DNA of 64,000 nucleotides from Lacisediminihabitans sp040549465 (lineage in GTDB: Bacteria > Actinomycetota > Actinomycetes > Actinomycetales > Microbacteriaceae), in contig NZ_JBEPTL010000006.1 of the NCBI RefSeq assembly GCF_040549465.1, positions 106,904 through 170,903 of the forward strand, read 5' to 3'. Positions within the stretch are counted from its first letter, which is position 1; every line of letters begins with the position of its first letter. The translations under genes and the position numbers were made by a program. Shown here one piece after another: positions 1 through 8,767 of this stretch. Under the pieces are notes generated by a model, which saw nothing but the letters and a program-made list of their open reading frames with translations, searched no databases and was not told the origin of the DNA.

Positions 1-102
1 AGCAATGACGACTACGAGATCAGGATCGTGGAAACCAACACGGATAAACATCCCGGGTGGACGAAGGTCGGAGAAAACCTGCTGGCGCGGGAGAAGAAGT
101 AA
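1..102 (+). CDS. C-terminal end of an unidentified protein (partial)
   Basis: The first 33 codons of the window are open in frame 1 and end at a TAA. They read SNDDYEIRIVETNTDKH and then a lysine-rich tail ending LLAREKK. The rest of the gene lies before the window, so I cannot name a family. It runs toward a broken MFS gene on the opposite strand, which would make the two convergent. The short length means chance coding cannot be excluded. Confidence 0.4.
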   Translation, partial: SNDDYEIRIVETNTDKHPGWTKVGENLLAREKK

Positions 103-119
103 CTGCGACGACCGCGCCC

Positions 120-390
120 GGCTGGGAGTGGTTCATTGCCTCCGCGCAGAGGTGGCGATGAGAAATCTGTCGTTTGCGCAGGCCCAGCCAGATGAGAACG
201 ACGCTGCCGAGGGTGACAGTCACGTTGGCTCCGAGTGCGAGGTGAATACCGGCCAACTGGATGGTCTGTGTCGCGGCTATTGAACTCAGGAGCGGGATGC
301 CGACGGTGAGGGCGATCTGCTGGGTCATCGAGGTAAGGCCCGTGGCCAGGCCCTGCTCCTCATTCGGCAGCCCGGCGAGCCGTCGAAATG
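120..390 (-). pseudogene. MFS transporter, C-terminal remnant
   Basis: The minus strand encodes FRRLAGLPNEEQGLATG, then a hydrophobic helix (IALTVGIPLLSSIAATQ) and another ending VVLIWLGLRKR. This matches the last two transmembrane helices of a drug-type major facilitator superfamily transporter. No upstream part of such a protein is present: the same frame further upstream only reads antisense through the neighbouring NmrA gene. I read it as a truncated relic. The exact ends are approximate. Confidence 0.6.
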
Positions 391-497
391 GCTGACGTTC
401 TTCGGTACGCGTGTTCTTGTCTGGTGGGATGAGGCAACGGGCAGTTGAGGCGTCCTCTGCCCTGGGCGGACGTTGGGGAGTCGCCTGCATCCACCCC

Positions 498-1355
498 TCA
501 TCGAGCGGCTGGCATGGTGAGAAGCTCGCGCACTGTGCGCGGTTCGCGACCGAGCAGCTCGGCGAGCAGTGGGTCGACACCCGCGAAGCGGCCTTCCTGC
601 GCCGCCTTATAGATGCCGAGGCTGAAGCGCGACACAAATTCTTTGGTGCCCTGAGCGACTTGACGGGCAATCCAGTCTTCTTCGTCCATGACGACACGGG
701 TAATTTCGCGGCTGGTAAGTTCGGAGGCGATGGCGGCGATGTCTTCGAAGGTCGGCGCGGCACTGGCGGTGAGTGTCGTGGGGCCGTCATAGGCGACATC
801 GGAGGCGAGGATGACGGCAGCGGCTTCAGCTGCGTCCTCGCGGGCTGTCCAGGAGACAGGGCCATCGGCGGGAACCAAGATGGTGCCGGTCTCGCGCCAT
901 GGACCCATCAGCCAGTTGAGGCTGTGCGCGTAGAAGCCGTTGCGCAGCGACGTCCAGGCAATGCCCGAATCGGCCAGCAGTTGCTCGGTTGCCGCGTGGT
1001 CGCGTGCGGGGCGGAAGGGACTCTCGAGGCTGGCCCCCTGGTGGCTTGTGTAGAGGATGCGGCCAGCGCCCACGGCGACTGCCGCGTCGATCGCGGCGCG
1101 GTGCAGACTCACGGCGTCGGCGCCAGGGTCGCTCGACGACACGAGCAGCACCTGATCCGCTCCGTCGAAAGCGGTCGTGAGCGAACCTGGTTCGGCGTAG
1201 TCCCCGTAACGTAGTGCGACGCCAAGGTCCGCGAAGCGCTGGGCTTTGGCGACATCGCGCACGGCGACGGCGATGTCCGCGGCGGGAACCCGCTCGAGAA
1301 GGTGGTCGACGGTTGCGCCGTTAAGCGCGCCGGTAGCGCCGGTGATGACGATCAT
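498..1355 (-). CDS. NmrA-like NAD(P)-binding SDR-family protein
   Basis: This 285-residue protein starts MIVITGATGAL, a Rossmann nucleotide-binding loop at the extreme N terminus. It has the layout of atypical short-chain dehydrogenases of the NmrA/QorB group, which act as NAD(P)H:quinone reductases or redox-sensing proteins. FYAHSLNWLMGPW near residue 150 is typical of that group's substrate pocket. It is divergent from a TetR regulator across an 86-base gap that carries inverted repeats, so TetR control is likely. The substrate cannot be told from sequence. Confidence 0.8.
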   Translation of the reverse strand: MIVITGATGALNGATVDHLLERVPAADIAVAVRDVAKAQRFADLGVALRYGDYAEPGSLTTAFDGADQVLLVSSSDPGADAVSLHRAAIDAAVAVGAGRILYTSHQGASLESPFRPARDHAATEQLLADSGIAWTSLRNGFYAHSLNWLMGPWRETGTILVPADGPVSWTAREDAAEAAAVILASDVAYDGPTTLTASAAPTFEDIAAIASELTSREITRVVMDEEDWIARQVAQGTKEFVSRFSLGIYKAAQEGRFAGVDPLLAELLGREPRTVRELLTMPAAR

Positions 1356-1369
1356 GTATTACTCCAGTT

Positions 1370-1418
1370 GTTATCAGTGGTTCAATGGATAAGCTATCAC
1401 TGATACTGGTGTGATAAC
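1370..1418. promoter_or_regulatory. Probable TetR operator in the NmrA/TetR divergent promoter
   Basis: The gap holds three related half-sites: GTTATCAG at 1370-1377, CTATCACTGATAC at 1394-1406 (containing the reverse complement of TATCAGTG at 1372-1379) and GTGATAAC at 1411-1418. TATCAGTG and CACTGATA form an inverted repeat with an 18-base spacer. Repeats of this kind between a TetR gene and its divergent target are the usual autoregulated operator. The assignment is inference. Confidence 0.55.
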
Positions 1419-1441
1419 AAACTACTGATATCCTCGATAAC

Positions 1442-2149
1442 ATGAATGATCCTATAGTTCAGTCCTCTCGCGACCTCGTGCGTAACCGACTCATCGAAGT
1501 AGCCGCCCACCTTCTCGCCTCCGAAGGACCGGATGCGGTTACCACTCGTTCAGTGGCCGACGCTGCAGACGTTCAGGCCCCCACGATCTACCGGATCTTC
1601 GGCGACAAGAGCGGACTTCTCGATGCCGTGGCGGAACACGGTTTTGTCACTTACATGGCACAGAAAAGACCTGTCGACGCCGACGACGATCCCATCGACA
1701 ACTTGCGTGCCGGGTGGAACCTGCATATCGGCTTCGGTCTTGAGAACCCGGCCCTGTTCCGTCTTATGCACACGGCGCAGCAGACTCCCGAGGGGCGATC
1801 TGTCGCCGAATCCGGAATACATATCCTGAGCGAACGGGTGCGCCGGGTCGCCCAGGCGGGACGGCTACGTGTGACCGAGCGTCGCGCCGTCGAGCTCATC
1901 CGCGCGGTGGGCACCGGCGTCGTATTCACCCTCATCGACCAACCTGAGGATGAGCGCGACGAGTCACTCACGGACCTCGCATGGGAGTCCGTGTGTGCGA
2001 CCATCCTCGTCGACGCCCGCGCGGAAGGTCCAGGCGGGCTCGTCAACGCAGCCGTGACCTTGCGCGCTGCACTGCCCGACCTTGCAGGGTTCAGCCCCGC
2101 AGAGCGCGCACTCCTCGACGATTGGCTCGACCGCGTCAGCAGTTCCTAG
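1442..2149 (+). CDS. TetR/AcrR family transcriptional regulator
   Basis: This 235-residue protein has an N-terminal TetR helix-turn-helix at about residues 15-60: LIEVAAHLLASEGPDAVTTR, followed by SVADAADVQAPTIYRIFGDK. The rest is a helical ligand-binding domain with no recognisable ligand signature. It is divergent from the NmrA-like gene and probably represses both that gene and itself through the palindromes between them. The ATG is only 23 bases from the last half-site, which fits autorepression. Confidence 0.88.
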   Translation: MNDPIVQSSRDLVRNRLIEVAAHLLASEGPDAVTTRSVADAADVQAPTIYRIFGDKSGLLDAVAEHGFVTYMAQKRPVDADDDPIDNLRAGWNLHIGFGLENPALFRLMHTAQQTPEGRSVAESGIHILSERVRRVAQAGRLRVTERRAVELIRAVGTGVVFTLIDQPEDERDESLTDLAWESVCATILVDARAEGPGGLVNAAVTLRAALPDLAGFSPAERALLDDWLDRVSSS

Positions 2150-2166
2150 TGGGCAGACATTCGAAG

Positions 2167-2240
2167 AGCCCCCTGTCGGATTCGAACCGACGACCCCCGC
2201 TTTACAAGAGCGGTGCTCTGGCCAACTGAGCTAAGGGGGC
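2167..2240 (-). tRNA. tRNA-Thr (anticodon TGT)
   Basis: The reverse strand folds as a full cloverleaf. The acceptor stem is GCCCCCT/AGGGGGC, the D-arm begins AGCTCAGTTGG, the anticodon loop is CTTGTAA with TGT in the middle, and the T-arm contains GGTTCGAATCC. The 3' CCA is not encoded. It lies convergent to the TetR gene. Confidence 0.93.
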
Positions 2241-2335
2241 GAATGACCGTCCCATATTACTTGGCCGCGTACCGGTGCGCGGTCAGCGCGGCTGTTCGGC
2301 ACCCAAGTGGCCGGTAGCGTTAACCCGATCCCACC

Positions 2336-3325
2336 ATGACATCCGATACTCCCGCGCCTCCGGCCACCTCCAGAACCGCTCTCGTGACAGCGATGGTCGT
2401 CGCCGTCATCTCCGGCGGTTTCGTGGCTGTGCAGTCGCGAATCAACGGGCAACTGGGCAAGGAGCTCGGGGACGGCTATACGGCGGCGCTGATCTCCTTC
2501 GGCTCCGGCCTCGTGATCCTGGTGATCGTGATGCTGTTCTGGGCGCCGGGACGTCGCGGACTGGGGCGAGTGGTTTTGGCTCTCGGCAGCCGGTCGATAC
2601 CGTGGTGGCATGTCTGCGGGGGTGCTGCCGGGGCGTTTCTCGTGCTCTCCCAGGGGCTCACGGCCGCATTGCTCGGGGTTGCCCTGTTCACCGTCGCCAC
2701 GGTATGCGGCCAGACGATCAGCGGCCTGCTCATCGACCGCAGCGGTCTCGGCACGATGGCTGCGAAGGCCGTCACCTGGACCAGGCTGATCGGCTCGGCG
2801 ATCGCGCTGGCCGCGGTCATCTGGGCGGTGTCGTCGGAACTGGTCGGCAGCATCCCGATCTGGGCACTTGCGATGCCGTTCCTCGCGGGCCTCGGCATCG
2901 GCTGGCAGCAGGCTGTCAACGGGCAGGTGCGCGGACTGGCCGAATCGGCACTCACCGCGACTTTCATCAACTTCGTGGTCGGAACGACAGTGCTGCTGAT
3001 CGCCACCGTGGTGCACTCGAGCTTCGTGGGCTGGCCGACGCATCTTCCGTCGAACCCGCTGCTCTACGTCGGGGGAGCAATCGGCGTCTGCTTCATCGCC
3101 GCGGCCTCGATCCTGGTGCGGATCACCGGCGTGCTACTGCTCGGACTCGGCACGATCGCCGGACAGCTCACCACCTCGTTGGTGCTCGACCGGGTGGCGC
3201 CGATCCCCGGGCACCTGGTCGCCTGGACGACCATCGCCGGAACGATCCTCACCCTGCTCGCGGTGGGACTCGCGGCAGTACCCTCACGAGCGATCAGAGC
3301 TGAGTCACGAACTCTCGCGCGTTGA
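2336..3325 (+). CDS. DMT-superfamily transporter, YdcZ/DUF606 type
   Basis: This 329-residue, very hydrophobic protein has about ten predicted membrane helices in two similar halves. The repeat AVISGGFVAVQSRINGQLG near residue 20 and GLGIGWQQAVNGQVRG near residue 190 is the duplicated YdcZ (DUF606) domain. Members are inner-membrane proteins of the drug/metabolite transporter superfamily with unknown substrates. The last 32 bases overlap the convergent nitroreductase gene. Confidence 0.85.
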   Translation: MTSDTPAPPATSRTALVTAMVVAVISGGFVAVQSRINGQLGKELGDGYTAALISFGSGLVILVIVMLFWAPGRRGLGRVVLALGSRSIPWWHVCGGAAGAFLVLSQGLTAALLGVALFTVATVCGQTISGLLIDRSGLGTMAAKAVTWTRLIGSAIALAAVIWAVSSELVGSIPIWALAMPFLAGLGIGWQQAVNGQVRGLAESALTATFINFVVGTTVLLIATVVHSSFVGWPTHLPSNPLLYVGGAIGVCFIAAASILVRITGVLLLGLGTIAGQLTTSLVLDRVAPIPGHLVAWTTIAGTILTLLAVGLAAVPSRAIRAESRTLAR

Positions 3326-3833
3326 CGGTTTTTTTCTCGCCCTTTTTCGCGTCGTCGTGCAGGCCGCCGATGTAGAGCCAGCCGAGCAACTCCTCGTTGT
3401 CGTCCAGCTGGTGCATCGCCCGCACCGGTGCCGTGCGGGTGAGGTGGCCAGTGCGCCACATCACGCCCCAGCCGGCCTCGTCGAGCAGCAGGCTGAGCGT
3501 GTGGGCGACACCGGATGCCACGGCATCCTGCTCCCACTCTGCGACCTTGAAACTCGGCCGATGCGTGACCACCACGGCGATGAGCAGCGAAGCGCGGAGC
3601 GGCTTTCCCGCGAGCTTCGCCGCCTCCTTACCGTCAACGCTGGTCGCAGCCACGAAGGCCGTGCCAAGGCGCTCGCGGGCGTCGCCACGCAACTCGATGA
3701 GCCGCCACGGGCGAAGAGAGCCGTGATCGGCCACACCGGCCGCGGCTGCCACCAGGGGAAGCAGTTCGTCGTGGCTGGGCGCCGCCTCGGTCACCTTCGG
3801 CTGGGAGCGCCGCCGGTTGACGGCGTCTAGCAC
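3294..3833 (-). CDS. Nitroreductase-family FMN oxidoreductase
   Basis: This 179-residue protein has nitroreductase features: an N-terminal RRR motif in MLDAVNRRRSQPKV that would bind FMN phosphate, HGSLRPWRLIEL near residue 38, and a C-terminal segment ELLGWLYIGG. Its size and the LRPWR motif are like YdjA-type minimal nitroreductases, which form FMN dimers using NAD(P)H. The physiological substrate is unknown. It lies 13 bases upstream of msrB on the same strand order (msrB is upstream in transcription), so the two may share a redox operon. Confidence 0.85.
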   Translation of the reverse strand: MLDAVNRRRSQPKVTEAAPSHDELLPLVAAAAGVADHGSLRPWRLIELRGDARERLGTAFVAATSVDGKEAAKLAGKPLRASLLIAVVVTHRPSFKVAEWEQDAVASGVAHTLSLLLDEAGWGVMWRTGHLTRTAPVRAMHQLDDNEELLGWLYIGGLHDDAKKGEKKTVNAREFVTQL

Positions 3834-3846
3834 CGGCGTGTGGTGG

Positions 3847-4269
3847 CTAATTCTCTTCCTTGAAGTTGAGGGAGAGAGAGTTGAGGCAATAACGGTCGCC
3901 GGTCGGCGTCTGGTAGGCGTCGTCGAAGAGGTGTCCGAGGTGGGAACCGCAGTTGGCGCAGAGTACCTCGGTGCGGGTCATGCCGAGGGACTTGTCGGTC
4001 TTGAGGATGACGGCGTCGGGGTTGAGTGACTCGTAGAAGCTCGGCCACCCGGATCCGGAGTCGAACTTTGTGCCGCTGGCGAAGAGTTCGGCGTTACAGG
4101 CGCCACAGGTGTAGACGCCGGAGCGCTTCTCATCGAGCAGTGCGCCCGACCACGGACGCTCGGTCGCTGCCTCTCGAAGGATCGAGAATCGGGTGGGGTC
4201 GAGCTCCTCGCGCCATTCGGAATCGGACTTGGCGAGAGGATAGTTGGTTGAGTCGGCGCTGGCATTCAT
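3847..4269 (-). CDS. msrB: Peptide-methionine (R)-S-oxide reductase
   Basis: This 140-residue protein repairs methionine-R-sulfoxide in oxidised proteins. The two CxxC zinc motifs are visible in YTCGACNAEL and LCANCGSHLGH, and the catalytic cysteine sits in the C-terminal RYCLNSLSL motif. Length and order match a stand-alone cytosolic MsrB. It is divergent from the ElaA-like gene across 53 bases and is followed by the nitroreductase gene. Confidence 0.95.
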   Translation of the reverse strand: MNASADSTNYPLAKSDSEWREELDPTRFSILREAATERPWSGALLDEKRSGVYTCGACNAELFASGTKFDSGSGWPSFYESLNPDAVILKTDKSLGMTRTEVLCANCGSHLGHLFDDAYQTPTGDRYCLNSLSLNFKEEN

Positions 4270-4322
4270 GGGTGATTCTTCCTTTCCTTCACAGCTGCAT
4301 TCAGTTCATTAAACTCGGGAAC

Positions 4323-4796
4323 ATGCCCGAATGTTCCGTAGTGCGAAAATCGTGGGGCGAACTCACAACCACGGAGCTCTATTCGTTCCTGAAGCTGCGA
4401 ACGGATGTCTTCTATGTGGAGCAGCGAATCGACGAAGAGGAACTCGACAATCGTGACCGCGAGCCGTCCACCGAGCATTTCTGGATCGGTGACGATCATG
4501 GCACAGCCGCGTATCTTCGCCTTCTGCATGACGACGATGCATCGCACCTGGACGCGCACCGCATCCTCGGACGGCTGGTCGTGCGGGCCGACCGTCGCGG
4601 TGAGGGTCTCGCCCAGGTACTCGTGCGTGAGGTGATTGCTAGCTTCGGCCGCGAACCCATGCTCCTCCACGCTCAGGATTACGTCACCGCGCTCTACGCC
4701 AAATTCGGTTTCGAAGCCTTCGGCGAGGTCTACCGCGAGGCCGACATCGACCACATCTCGATGTATCGTCCGGCAACACTCGAGCAGTCTGCGTGA
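4323..4796 (+). CDS. ElaA-like GNAT-family acetyltransferase
   Basis: I start this 157-residue protein at ATG MPECSVVRKSWGEL. The YSFLKLRTDVFYVEQ segment near residue 20 is the ElaA signature. GRLVVRADRRGEGLAQVL near residue 85 is the acetyl-CoA-binding GNAT motif A, and LYAKFGFEAFG is motif B. Members acetylate an amine of unknown identity. Its stop codon overlaps the GTG start of the next gene (GTGA), so the two are translationally coupled. Confidence 0.88.
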   Translation: MPECSVVRKSWGELTTTELYSFLKLRTDVFYVEQRIDEEELDNRDREPSTEHFWIGDDHGTAAYLRLLHDDDASHLDAHRILGRLVVRADRRGEGLAQVLVREVIASFGREPMLLHAQDYVTALYAKFGFEAFGEVYREADIDHISMYRPATLEQSA

Positions 4797-5752
4797 GGAG
4801 TACGGCGGAGTGGTACCGCAGTTTCGCCGAGATCGAGGCACGCGGGCAGTCGTCCATCTACGAGGAGTGGGCGCTCTCCGTCGCCGATGACCAAGAAATG
4901 ATCAGGCTGATCGACACGCTGCCGCTGCAGAAGCGCCAGCCGAACCTCATCTTCGCGGTCTCCCGCCTGCTGGGATCCCCGGAGGGTGGGTATCCGGTAT
5001 TCCGTGCCTGGCTGTTGTCGCACTGGCCGGAGGTTGCAGGGCAAGCCATCGTGCGGATGACGCAGACCAACGAACCGCGCAGGTGCGCGACCCTGCTCCC
5101 GGCCCTGGGGCTCCTCGACGGCCCACTCGCACTGCTCGAGGTCGGAGCGAGTGCAGGCCTCTGCCTCTACCCCGACCGGTACAGCTACCGCTATGACGGG
5201 CAGGAGCCGCTGCATCCGCGGGGCGGTGAGAGCCCCGTGCTGCTCGATTGCGTGACGACGGGTGAGGTCCCGATCCCGGTCAAGCTGCCGGAGATCGTCT
5301 GGCGTGCGGGCATCGACCTCAATCCGCTCAATGTGCGCTCCGAGGGCGACGTGCTCTGGCTGCAGACCCTGGTCTGGCCGGAACAGGAGGATCGAAGGCA
5401 GCGCCAGCGTGCAGCCGTCGAGATCGCCAGGCAGGATCCACCGCTGCTCGTGAGGGGCGACGCGACAGACATGCTCGCCTCCCTGGCCGCCCAGGCTCCG
5501 GCCAACGCCACTCTCGTCGTCGTGACGAGCGCAGTGCTTGTCTATCTCCCGTTCGAGCAGCGGATGCGCTTCGTCGATGCCGTACACGATCTCGGAGCGG
5601 ACTGGATCTCGCTCGAGGGCGTCGGCGGGTTGCCCATGGTGAGGGACGCACTGCCCGAAGGCGCAGCGTCGCGTGGCAGGTTCGTCCTCGCGCTCAACGA
5701 GAGACCTCTGGCGTTCACCGGTCCGCACGGCCAGACGCTCGACTGGCTCTGA
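4793..5752 (+). CDS. DUF2332 family protein
   Basis: This 319-residue protein belongs to the DUF2332 family, common in actinobacteria. Recognisable segments are AEWYRSFAEIEARGQS at the N terminus, LLEVGASAGLCLYPDRYSY near residue 118 and GIDLNPLNV near residue 175. EVGASAGLC resembles an S-adenosylmethionine-binding GxG loop, so a methyltransferase-like fold is plausible but unproven. It overlaps the acetyltransferase gene by four bases, implying co-translation. Confidence 0.85.
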   Translation: MRSTAEWYRSFAEIEARGQSSIYEEWALSVADDQEMIRLIDTLPLQKRQPNLIFAVSRLLGSPEGGYPVFRAWLLSHWPEVAGQAIVRMTQTNEPRRCATLLPALGLLDGPLALLEVGASAGLCLYPDRYSYRYDGQEPLHPRGGESPVLLDCVTTGEVPIPVKLPEIVWRAGIDLNPLNVRSEGDVLWLQTLVWPEQEDRRQRQRAAVEIARQDPPLLVRGDATDMLASLAAQAPANATLVVVTSAVLVYLPFEQRMRFVDAVHDLGADWISLEGVGGLPMVRDALPEGAASRGRFVLALNERPLAFTGPHGQTLDWL

Positions 5753-5868
5753 GCATCCAATCCGCCTGAAGCCAATCCGGCTGAAGGGAGAGTCATGCCG
5801 GGTTCGCCCAGCAAGCCAGCCATAGTATTGCCCTGAACCGAGCCCGAACCGAGTCCCAGAGGAGCGCT

Positions 5869-6189
5869 GTGGGAGCGAAGCCTGAGCGCGACAGCAGACC
5901 GTCGGTCCTGCCGTCGGTTCCTGAGCTCTCGGCTCGTGAGCAGAGCATCCTGAACTTCGAACGCCAGTGGTGGAAGCACGCCGGGGCGAAGGAGGAGGCG
6001 ATTAGGGCCGAGTTCGGTCTTTCCGCCGCCCGGTACTATCAGTTGCTGAACGCAACGCTCGACGCTCCGGGTGCTCTCGTCTTCGACCCGATGCTCGTCA
6101 AGAGACTTCGGCGATTGCGGGATGCGCGCACTGCGGCGCGATCGGCGAGAGTCCTCGGGACACCGGACCCCACAACGGACCAGCGGTAG
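5869..6189 (+). CDS. DUF3263 family protein
   Basis: This 106-residue protein carries LSAREQSILNFERQWW and FGLSAARYYQLLNATLD, the two conserved helical segments of DUF3263, a small helix-turn-helix-like family limited to actinobacteria. It starts at GTG behind a good AGAGGAG ribosome site. It lies 37 bases upstream of the LytR_C gene in the usual actinobacterial pairing. The function is unknown; a DNA-binding role is suggested only by the HTH-like pattern. Confidence 0.88.
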   Translation: MGAKPERDSRPSVLPSVPELSAREQSILNFERQWWKHAGAKEEAIRAEFGLSAARYYQLLNATLDAPGALVFDPMLVKRLRRLRDARTAARSARVLGTPDPTTDQR

Positions 6190-6226
6190 TCCACCGGACC
6201 ATCAGCCCAGACCAACCGGAAGAATA

Positions 6227-6787
6227 ATGGCGACCTACCCCAAAGACCGCTTCGACAGCGTGCCCGACGATCTGCTGCGCACGGGCGCTCATCGTGGCCC
6301 TGCACGGAAGGGCCGCGGCTGGATCGCGTTCGCCTGGGCGGCGCTCGCCACCGGCGTACTCGTGGCCGGCGGTCTCTACGGCCTCTCCGTGGTCACCGGC
6401 AGGATCGACCTGCCATTCGCCGCGGCTCCCTCGAAATCATCCATGCCCACGCCCTCCGTGAGTCCGACCGCCGAAGCCAAGCTCAACCCGACCATCGCGA
6501 TCACGGTGCTCAACGGTACCTCCACCGCTGGACTGGCGGTCGGCGCGGGCAACAACCTGGTCACCCAGGGTTGGGGTGGCGCATCGCCCGACATCGGTAC
6601 CCGAGCGAGCGCGTCGTCGACCACCATCAAGAAGACCATCGTCTACTACAGCGACCCGGCCAACGAGGGTGCCGCTCGGGCGCTCGTGCTATCTCTCAAG
6701 GTTGGTGATGTCGCGCTCTCGGACGCGTACACCGAGGCTCCGTTGACCGTCGTTCTCGGTAGCGACTACGTGCTTCCTGCCGGCTGA
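6227..6787 (+). CDS. LytR C-terminal domain membrane protein
   Basis: I start this 186-residue protein at ATG MATYPKDRFDSVPDD. A single membrane helix, IAFAWAALATGVLVAGG, sits near residues 30-55. A Pro/Ser-rich linker follows, then a LytR_C domain from IAITVLNGTSTAGLAVGAG to the end. This domain occurs alone or behind LCP cell-wall ligases in actinobacteria and faces the periplasm-like space. The catalytic LCP domain is absent. It forms a pair with the DUF3263 gene. Confidence 0.88.
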   Translation: MATYPKDRFDSVPDDLLRTGAHRGPARKGRGWIAFAWAALATGVLVAGGLYGLSVVTGRIDLPFAAAPSKSSMPTPSVSPTAEAKLNPTIAITVLNGTSTAGLAVGAGNNLVTQGWGGASPDIGTRASASSTTIKKTIVYYSDPANEGAARALVLSLKVGDVALSDAYTEAPLTVVLGSDYVLPAG

Positions 6788-6839
6788 CCGCGAAATGGTT
6801 CAACTCTGAACAGGGCTACGGATTCACTGCCCTAAAGAG

Positions 6840-7071
6840 TTGAGCACAGGACGCCTTCGTCCGCTGCTCGGCCGTCGGTATGGGGGGTTTCGAGGAACTC
6901 GTCGATGGCACAGGTGCGACAGTGCGGCTCGCCGCGGGCAACACCTGGATCGAGCTGGTGCCGCTCGCCGGATCGGTCGCCTTCGTCGCCCCGGCTGAGG
7001 TTTCGGCCAGCTGTAACCTCACTTGCACTCTCAGGGTCAGAGTGCCAGAATCATTTAGCACTCCCGTGTAG
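6840..7071 (+). pseudogene. Possible DUF3048 C-terminal remnant
   Basis: A short plus-strand reading contains GTGATVRLAAGNTWIELVP, which resembles the end of DUF3048 lipoproteins. Stops lie upstream in the same frame, so no complete gene exists here. It may be a relic or chance similarity. The last part merges with the groL promoter region. Confidence 0.25.
7022..7048 (+). promoter_or_regulatory. groL promoter with upstream CIRCE-like element
   Basis: CTTGCACTC and GAGTGCCAG are separated by nine bases, matching the CIRCE layout with four changes from consensus. A sigma70-type promoter overlaps it: TTGCAC at 7023-7028, a 17-base spacer and CAGAAT at 7046-7051. HrcA binding here would block RNA polymerase directly. 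Confidence 0.6.
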
Positions 7072-7081
7072 CGAGTGCCAA
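7055..7081 (+). promoter_or_regulatory. CIRCE element (HrcA operator) upstream of groL
   Basis: TTAGCACTC, nine bases, then GAGTGCCAA matches the CIRCE consensus with one mismatch in the right arm. It lies 44 bases before the groL start and within the predicted 5' leader. It implies repression by HrcA at normal temperature; hrcA itself is not in the window. Confidence 0.9.
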
Positions 7082-7125
7082 TAGCGGTTGATTTTACTTG
7101 CGTCCCGGAAGGACGAAAAACACAC

Positions 7126-8754
7126 ATGGCAAAGATCATTGCTTTCAACGAGGAGGCCCGTCGTGGCCTCGAGCGCGGCCTCAACATCCTGGCCGACGCT
7201 GTCAAGGTGACGCTTGGCCCACGTGGCCGCAACGTCGTTCTTGAGAAGAAGTGGGGCGCCCCCACGATCACCAACGATGGCGTCTCCATCGCCAAGGAGA
7301 TCGAGCTCGACGACCCCTACGAGAAGATCGGTGCGGAGCTCGTCAAAGAGGTCGCAAAGAAGACGGATGATGTCGCCGGCGACGGAACGACCACCTCGGT
7401 CGTTCTCGCCCAGGCACTCGTTCGCGAAGGCCTCCGTAACGTCGCAGCCGGTGCAGACCCCATCAGCCTGAAGCGTGGCATCGAGAAGGCCGTCACGGCC
7501 GTCATCGCTGCTCTCGTCTCCGGCGCGAAGGAGATCGAGACCAAGGAAGAGATCGCGGCCACTGCGTCCATCTCCGCCGGTGACCCCGAGATCGGCGCGC
7601 TGATCGCCGAGGCTATCGACAAGGTCGGCAAGGAGGGCGTCGTCACCGTCGAGGAGTCGAACACCTTCGGCACCGAGCTCGAGCTCACCGAGGGTATGCG
7701 CTTCGACAAGGGCTACCTGTCGGCGTACTTCGTCACCGACCCCGAGCGTCAGGAGGCGGTCTTCGAAGACCCCTACATCCTGATCGTCAACTCGAAGGTC
7801 TCCAACATCAAGGACCTCTTGCCGATCGTCGACAAGGTCATCCAGTCGGGCAAGCAGCTCCTCATCATTGCTGAAGATGTCGACGGCGAGGCTCTCGCGA
7901 CCCTGGTCGTGAACAAGATCCGCGGCATCTTTAAGTCCGTCGCCGTCAAGGCGCCTGGCTTCGGCGACCGTCGTAAGGCGCAGCTACAGGACATCGCGAT
8001 CCTCACCGGCGGACAGGTCATCTCCGAGGAGGTCGGACTCAAGCTCGAGAATGCCACCCTCGATCTGCTCGGTCGTGCCCGCAAGGTCGTCGTTACCAAG
8101 GACGAGACCACGATCATCGAGGGCACCGGCGACGCCGAGGCCATCGCGGGCCGGGTCAAGCAGATCCGCGCCGAGATCGACAACACCGACTCCGACTATG
8201 ACCGTGAGAAGCTCCAGGAGCGTCTCGCGAAGCTCGCCGGTGGCGTTGCGGTCATCAAGGCCGGAGCCGCGACCGAGGTCGAGCTCAAGGAGCGCAAGCA
8301 CCGCATCGAGGACGCCGTTCGCAACGCGAAGGCAGCCGTAGAAGAGGGCATCGTCGCCGGTGGTGGCGTCGCCCTCATCCAGGCCGGCGAGGTCGCCTTC
8401 GCCAGCACAGACATCACCAGCCTCACCGGTGATGAGGCAACGGGTGCGAACATCGTGCGCGTCGCCATCGATGCTCCGCTCAAGCAGATCGCCCTCAACG
8501 CCGGCCTCGAGCCTGGCGTCGTGGTCGACAAGGTGCGTCACCTCCCAGCCGGCCAGGGCCTCAACGCCGCGACCGGTGAGTATGTCGACATGCTCGCTGC
8601 CGGAATCAATGACCCGGTGAAGGTCACCCGCTCGGCTCTGCTCAATGCAGCGTCGATCGCCGGACTGTTCCTCACCACCGAGGCCGTCGTCGCCGACAAG
8701 CCCGAGAAGGTCGCTGCTCCGCAGGGCGACCCGTCGGGTGGCATGGACTTCTAA
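7126..8754 (+). CDS. groL: 60-kDa chaperonin GroEL (stand-alone copy)
   Basis: This 542-residue chaperonin folds proteins as a double-ring ATPase. The start MAKIIAFNEEARRGLERG is the canonical N terminus. The ATP-site motifs TLGPRGRNVV and GDGTTTSVVLAQAL are intact. The tail ends PSGGMDF, like the housekeeping Hsp65/GroEL2 type of actinobacteria rather than the His-rich GroEL1 type. No groES is adjacent, which is normal for this copy. Two CIRCE-type operators lie upstream and a strong terminator downstream, so it is a single-gene heat-shock unit. Confidence 0.98.
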   Translation: MAKIIAFNEEARRGLERGLNILADAVKVTLGPRGRNVVLEKKWGAPTITNDGVSIAKEIELDDPYEKIGAELVKEVAKKTDDVAGDGTTTSVVLAQALVREGLRNVAAGADPISLKRGIEKAVTAVIAALVSGAKEIETKEEIAATASISAGDPEIGALIAEAIDKVGKEGVVTVEESNTFGTELELTEGMRFDKGYLSAYFVTDPERQEAVFEDPYILIVNSKVSNIKDLLPIVDKVIQSGKQLLIIAEDVDGEALATLVVNKIRGIFKSVAVKAPGFGDRRKAQLQDIAILTGGQVISEEVGLKLENATLDLLGRARKVVVTKDETTIIEGTGDAEAIAGRVKQIRAEIDNTDSDYDREKLQERLAKLAGGVAVIKAGAATEVELKERKHRIEDAVRNAKAAVEEGIVAGGGVALIQAGEVAFASTDITSLTGDEATGANIVRVAIDAPLKQIALNAGLEPGVVVDKVRHLPAGQGLNAATGEYVDMLAAGINDPVKVTRSALLNAASIAGLFLTTEAVVADKPEKVAAPQGDPSGGMDF

Positions 8755-8767
8755 GCTCACTCAGGAG

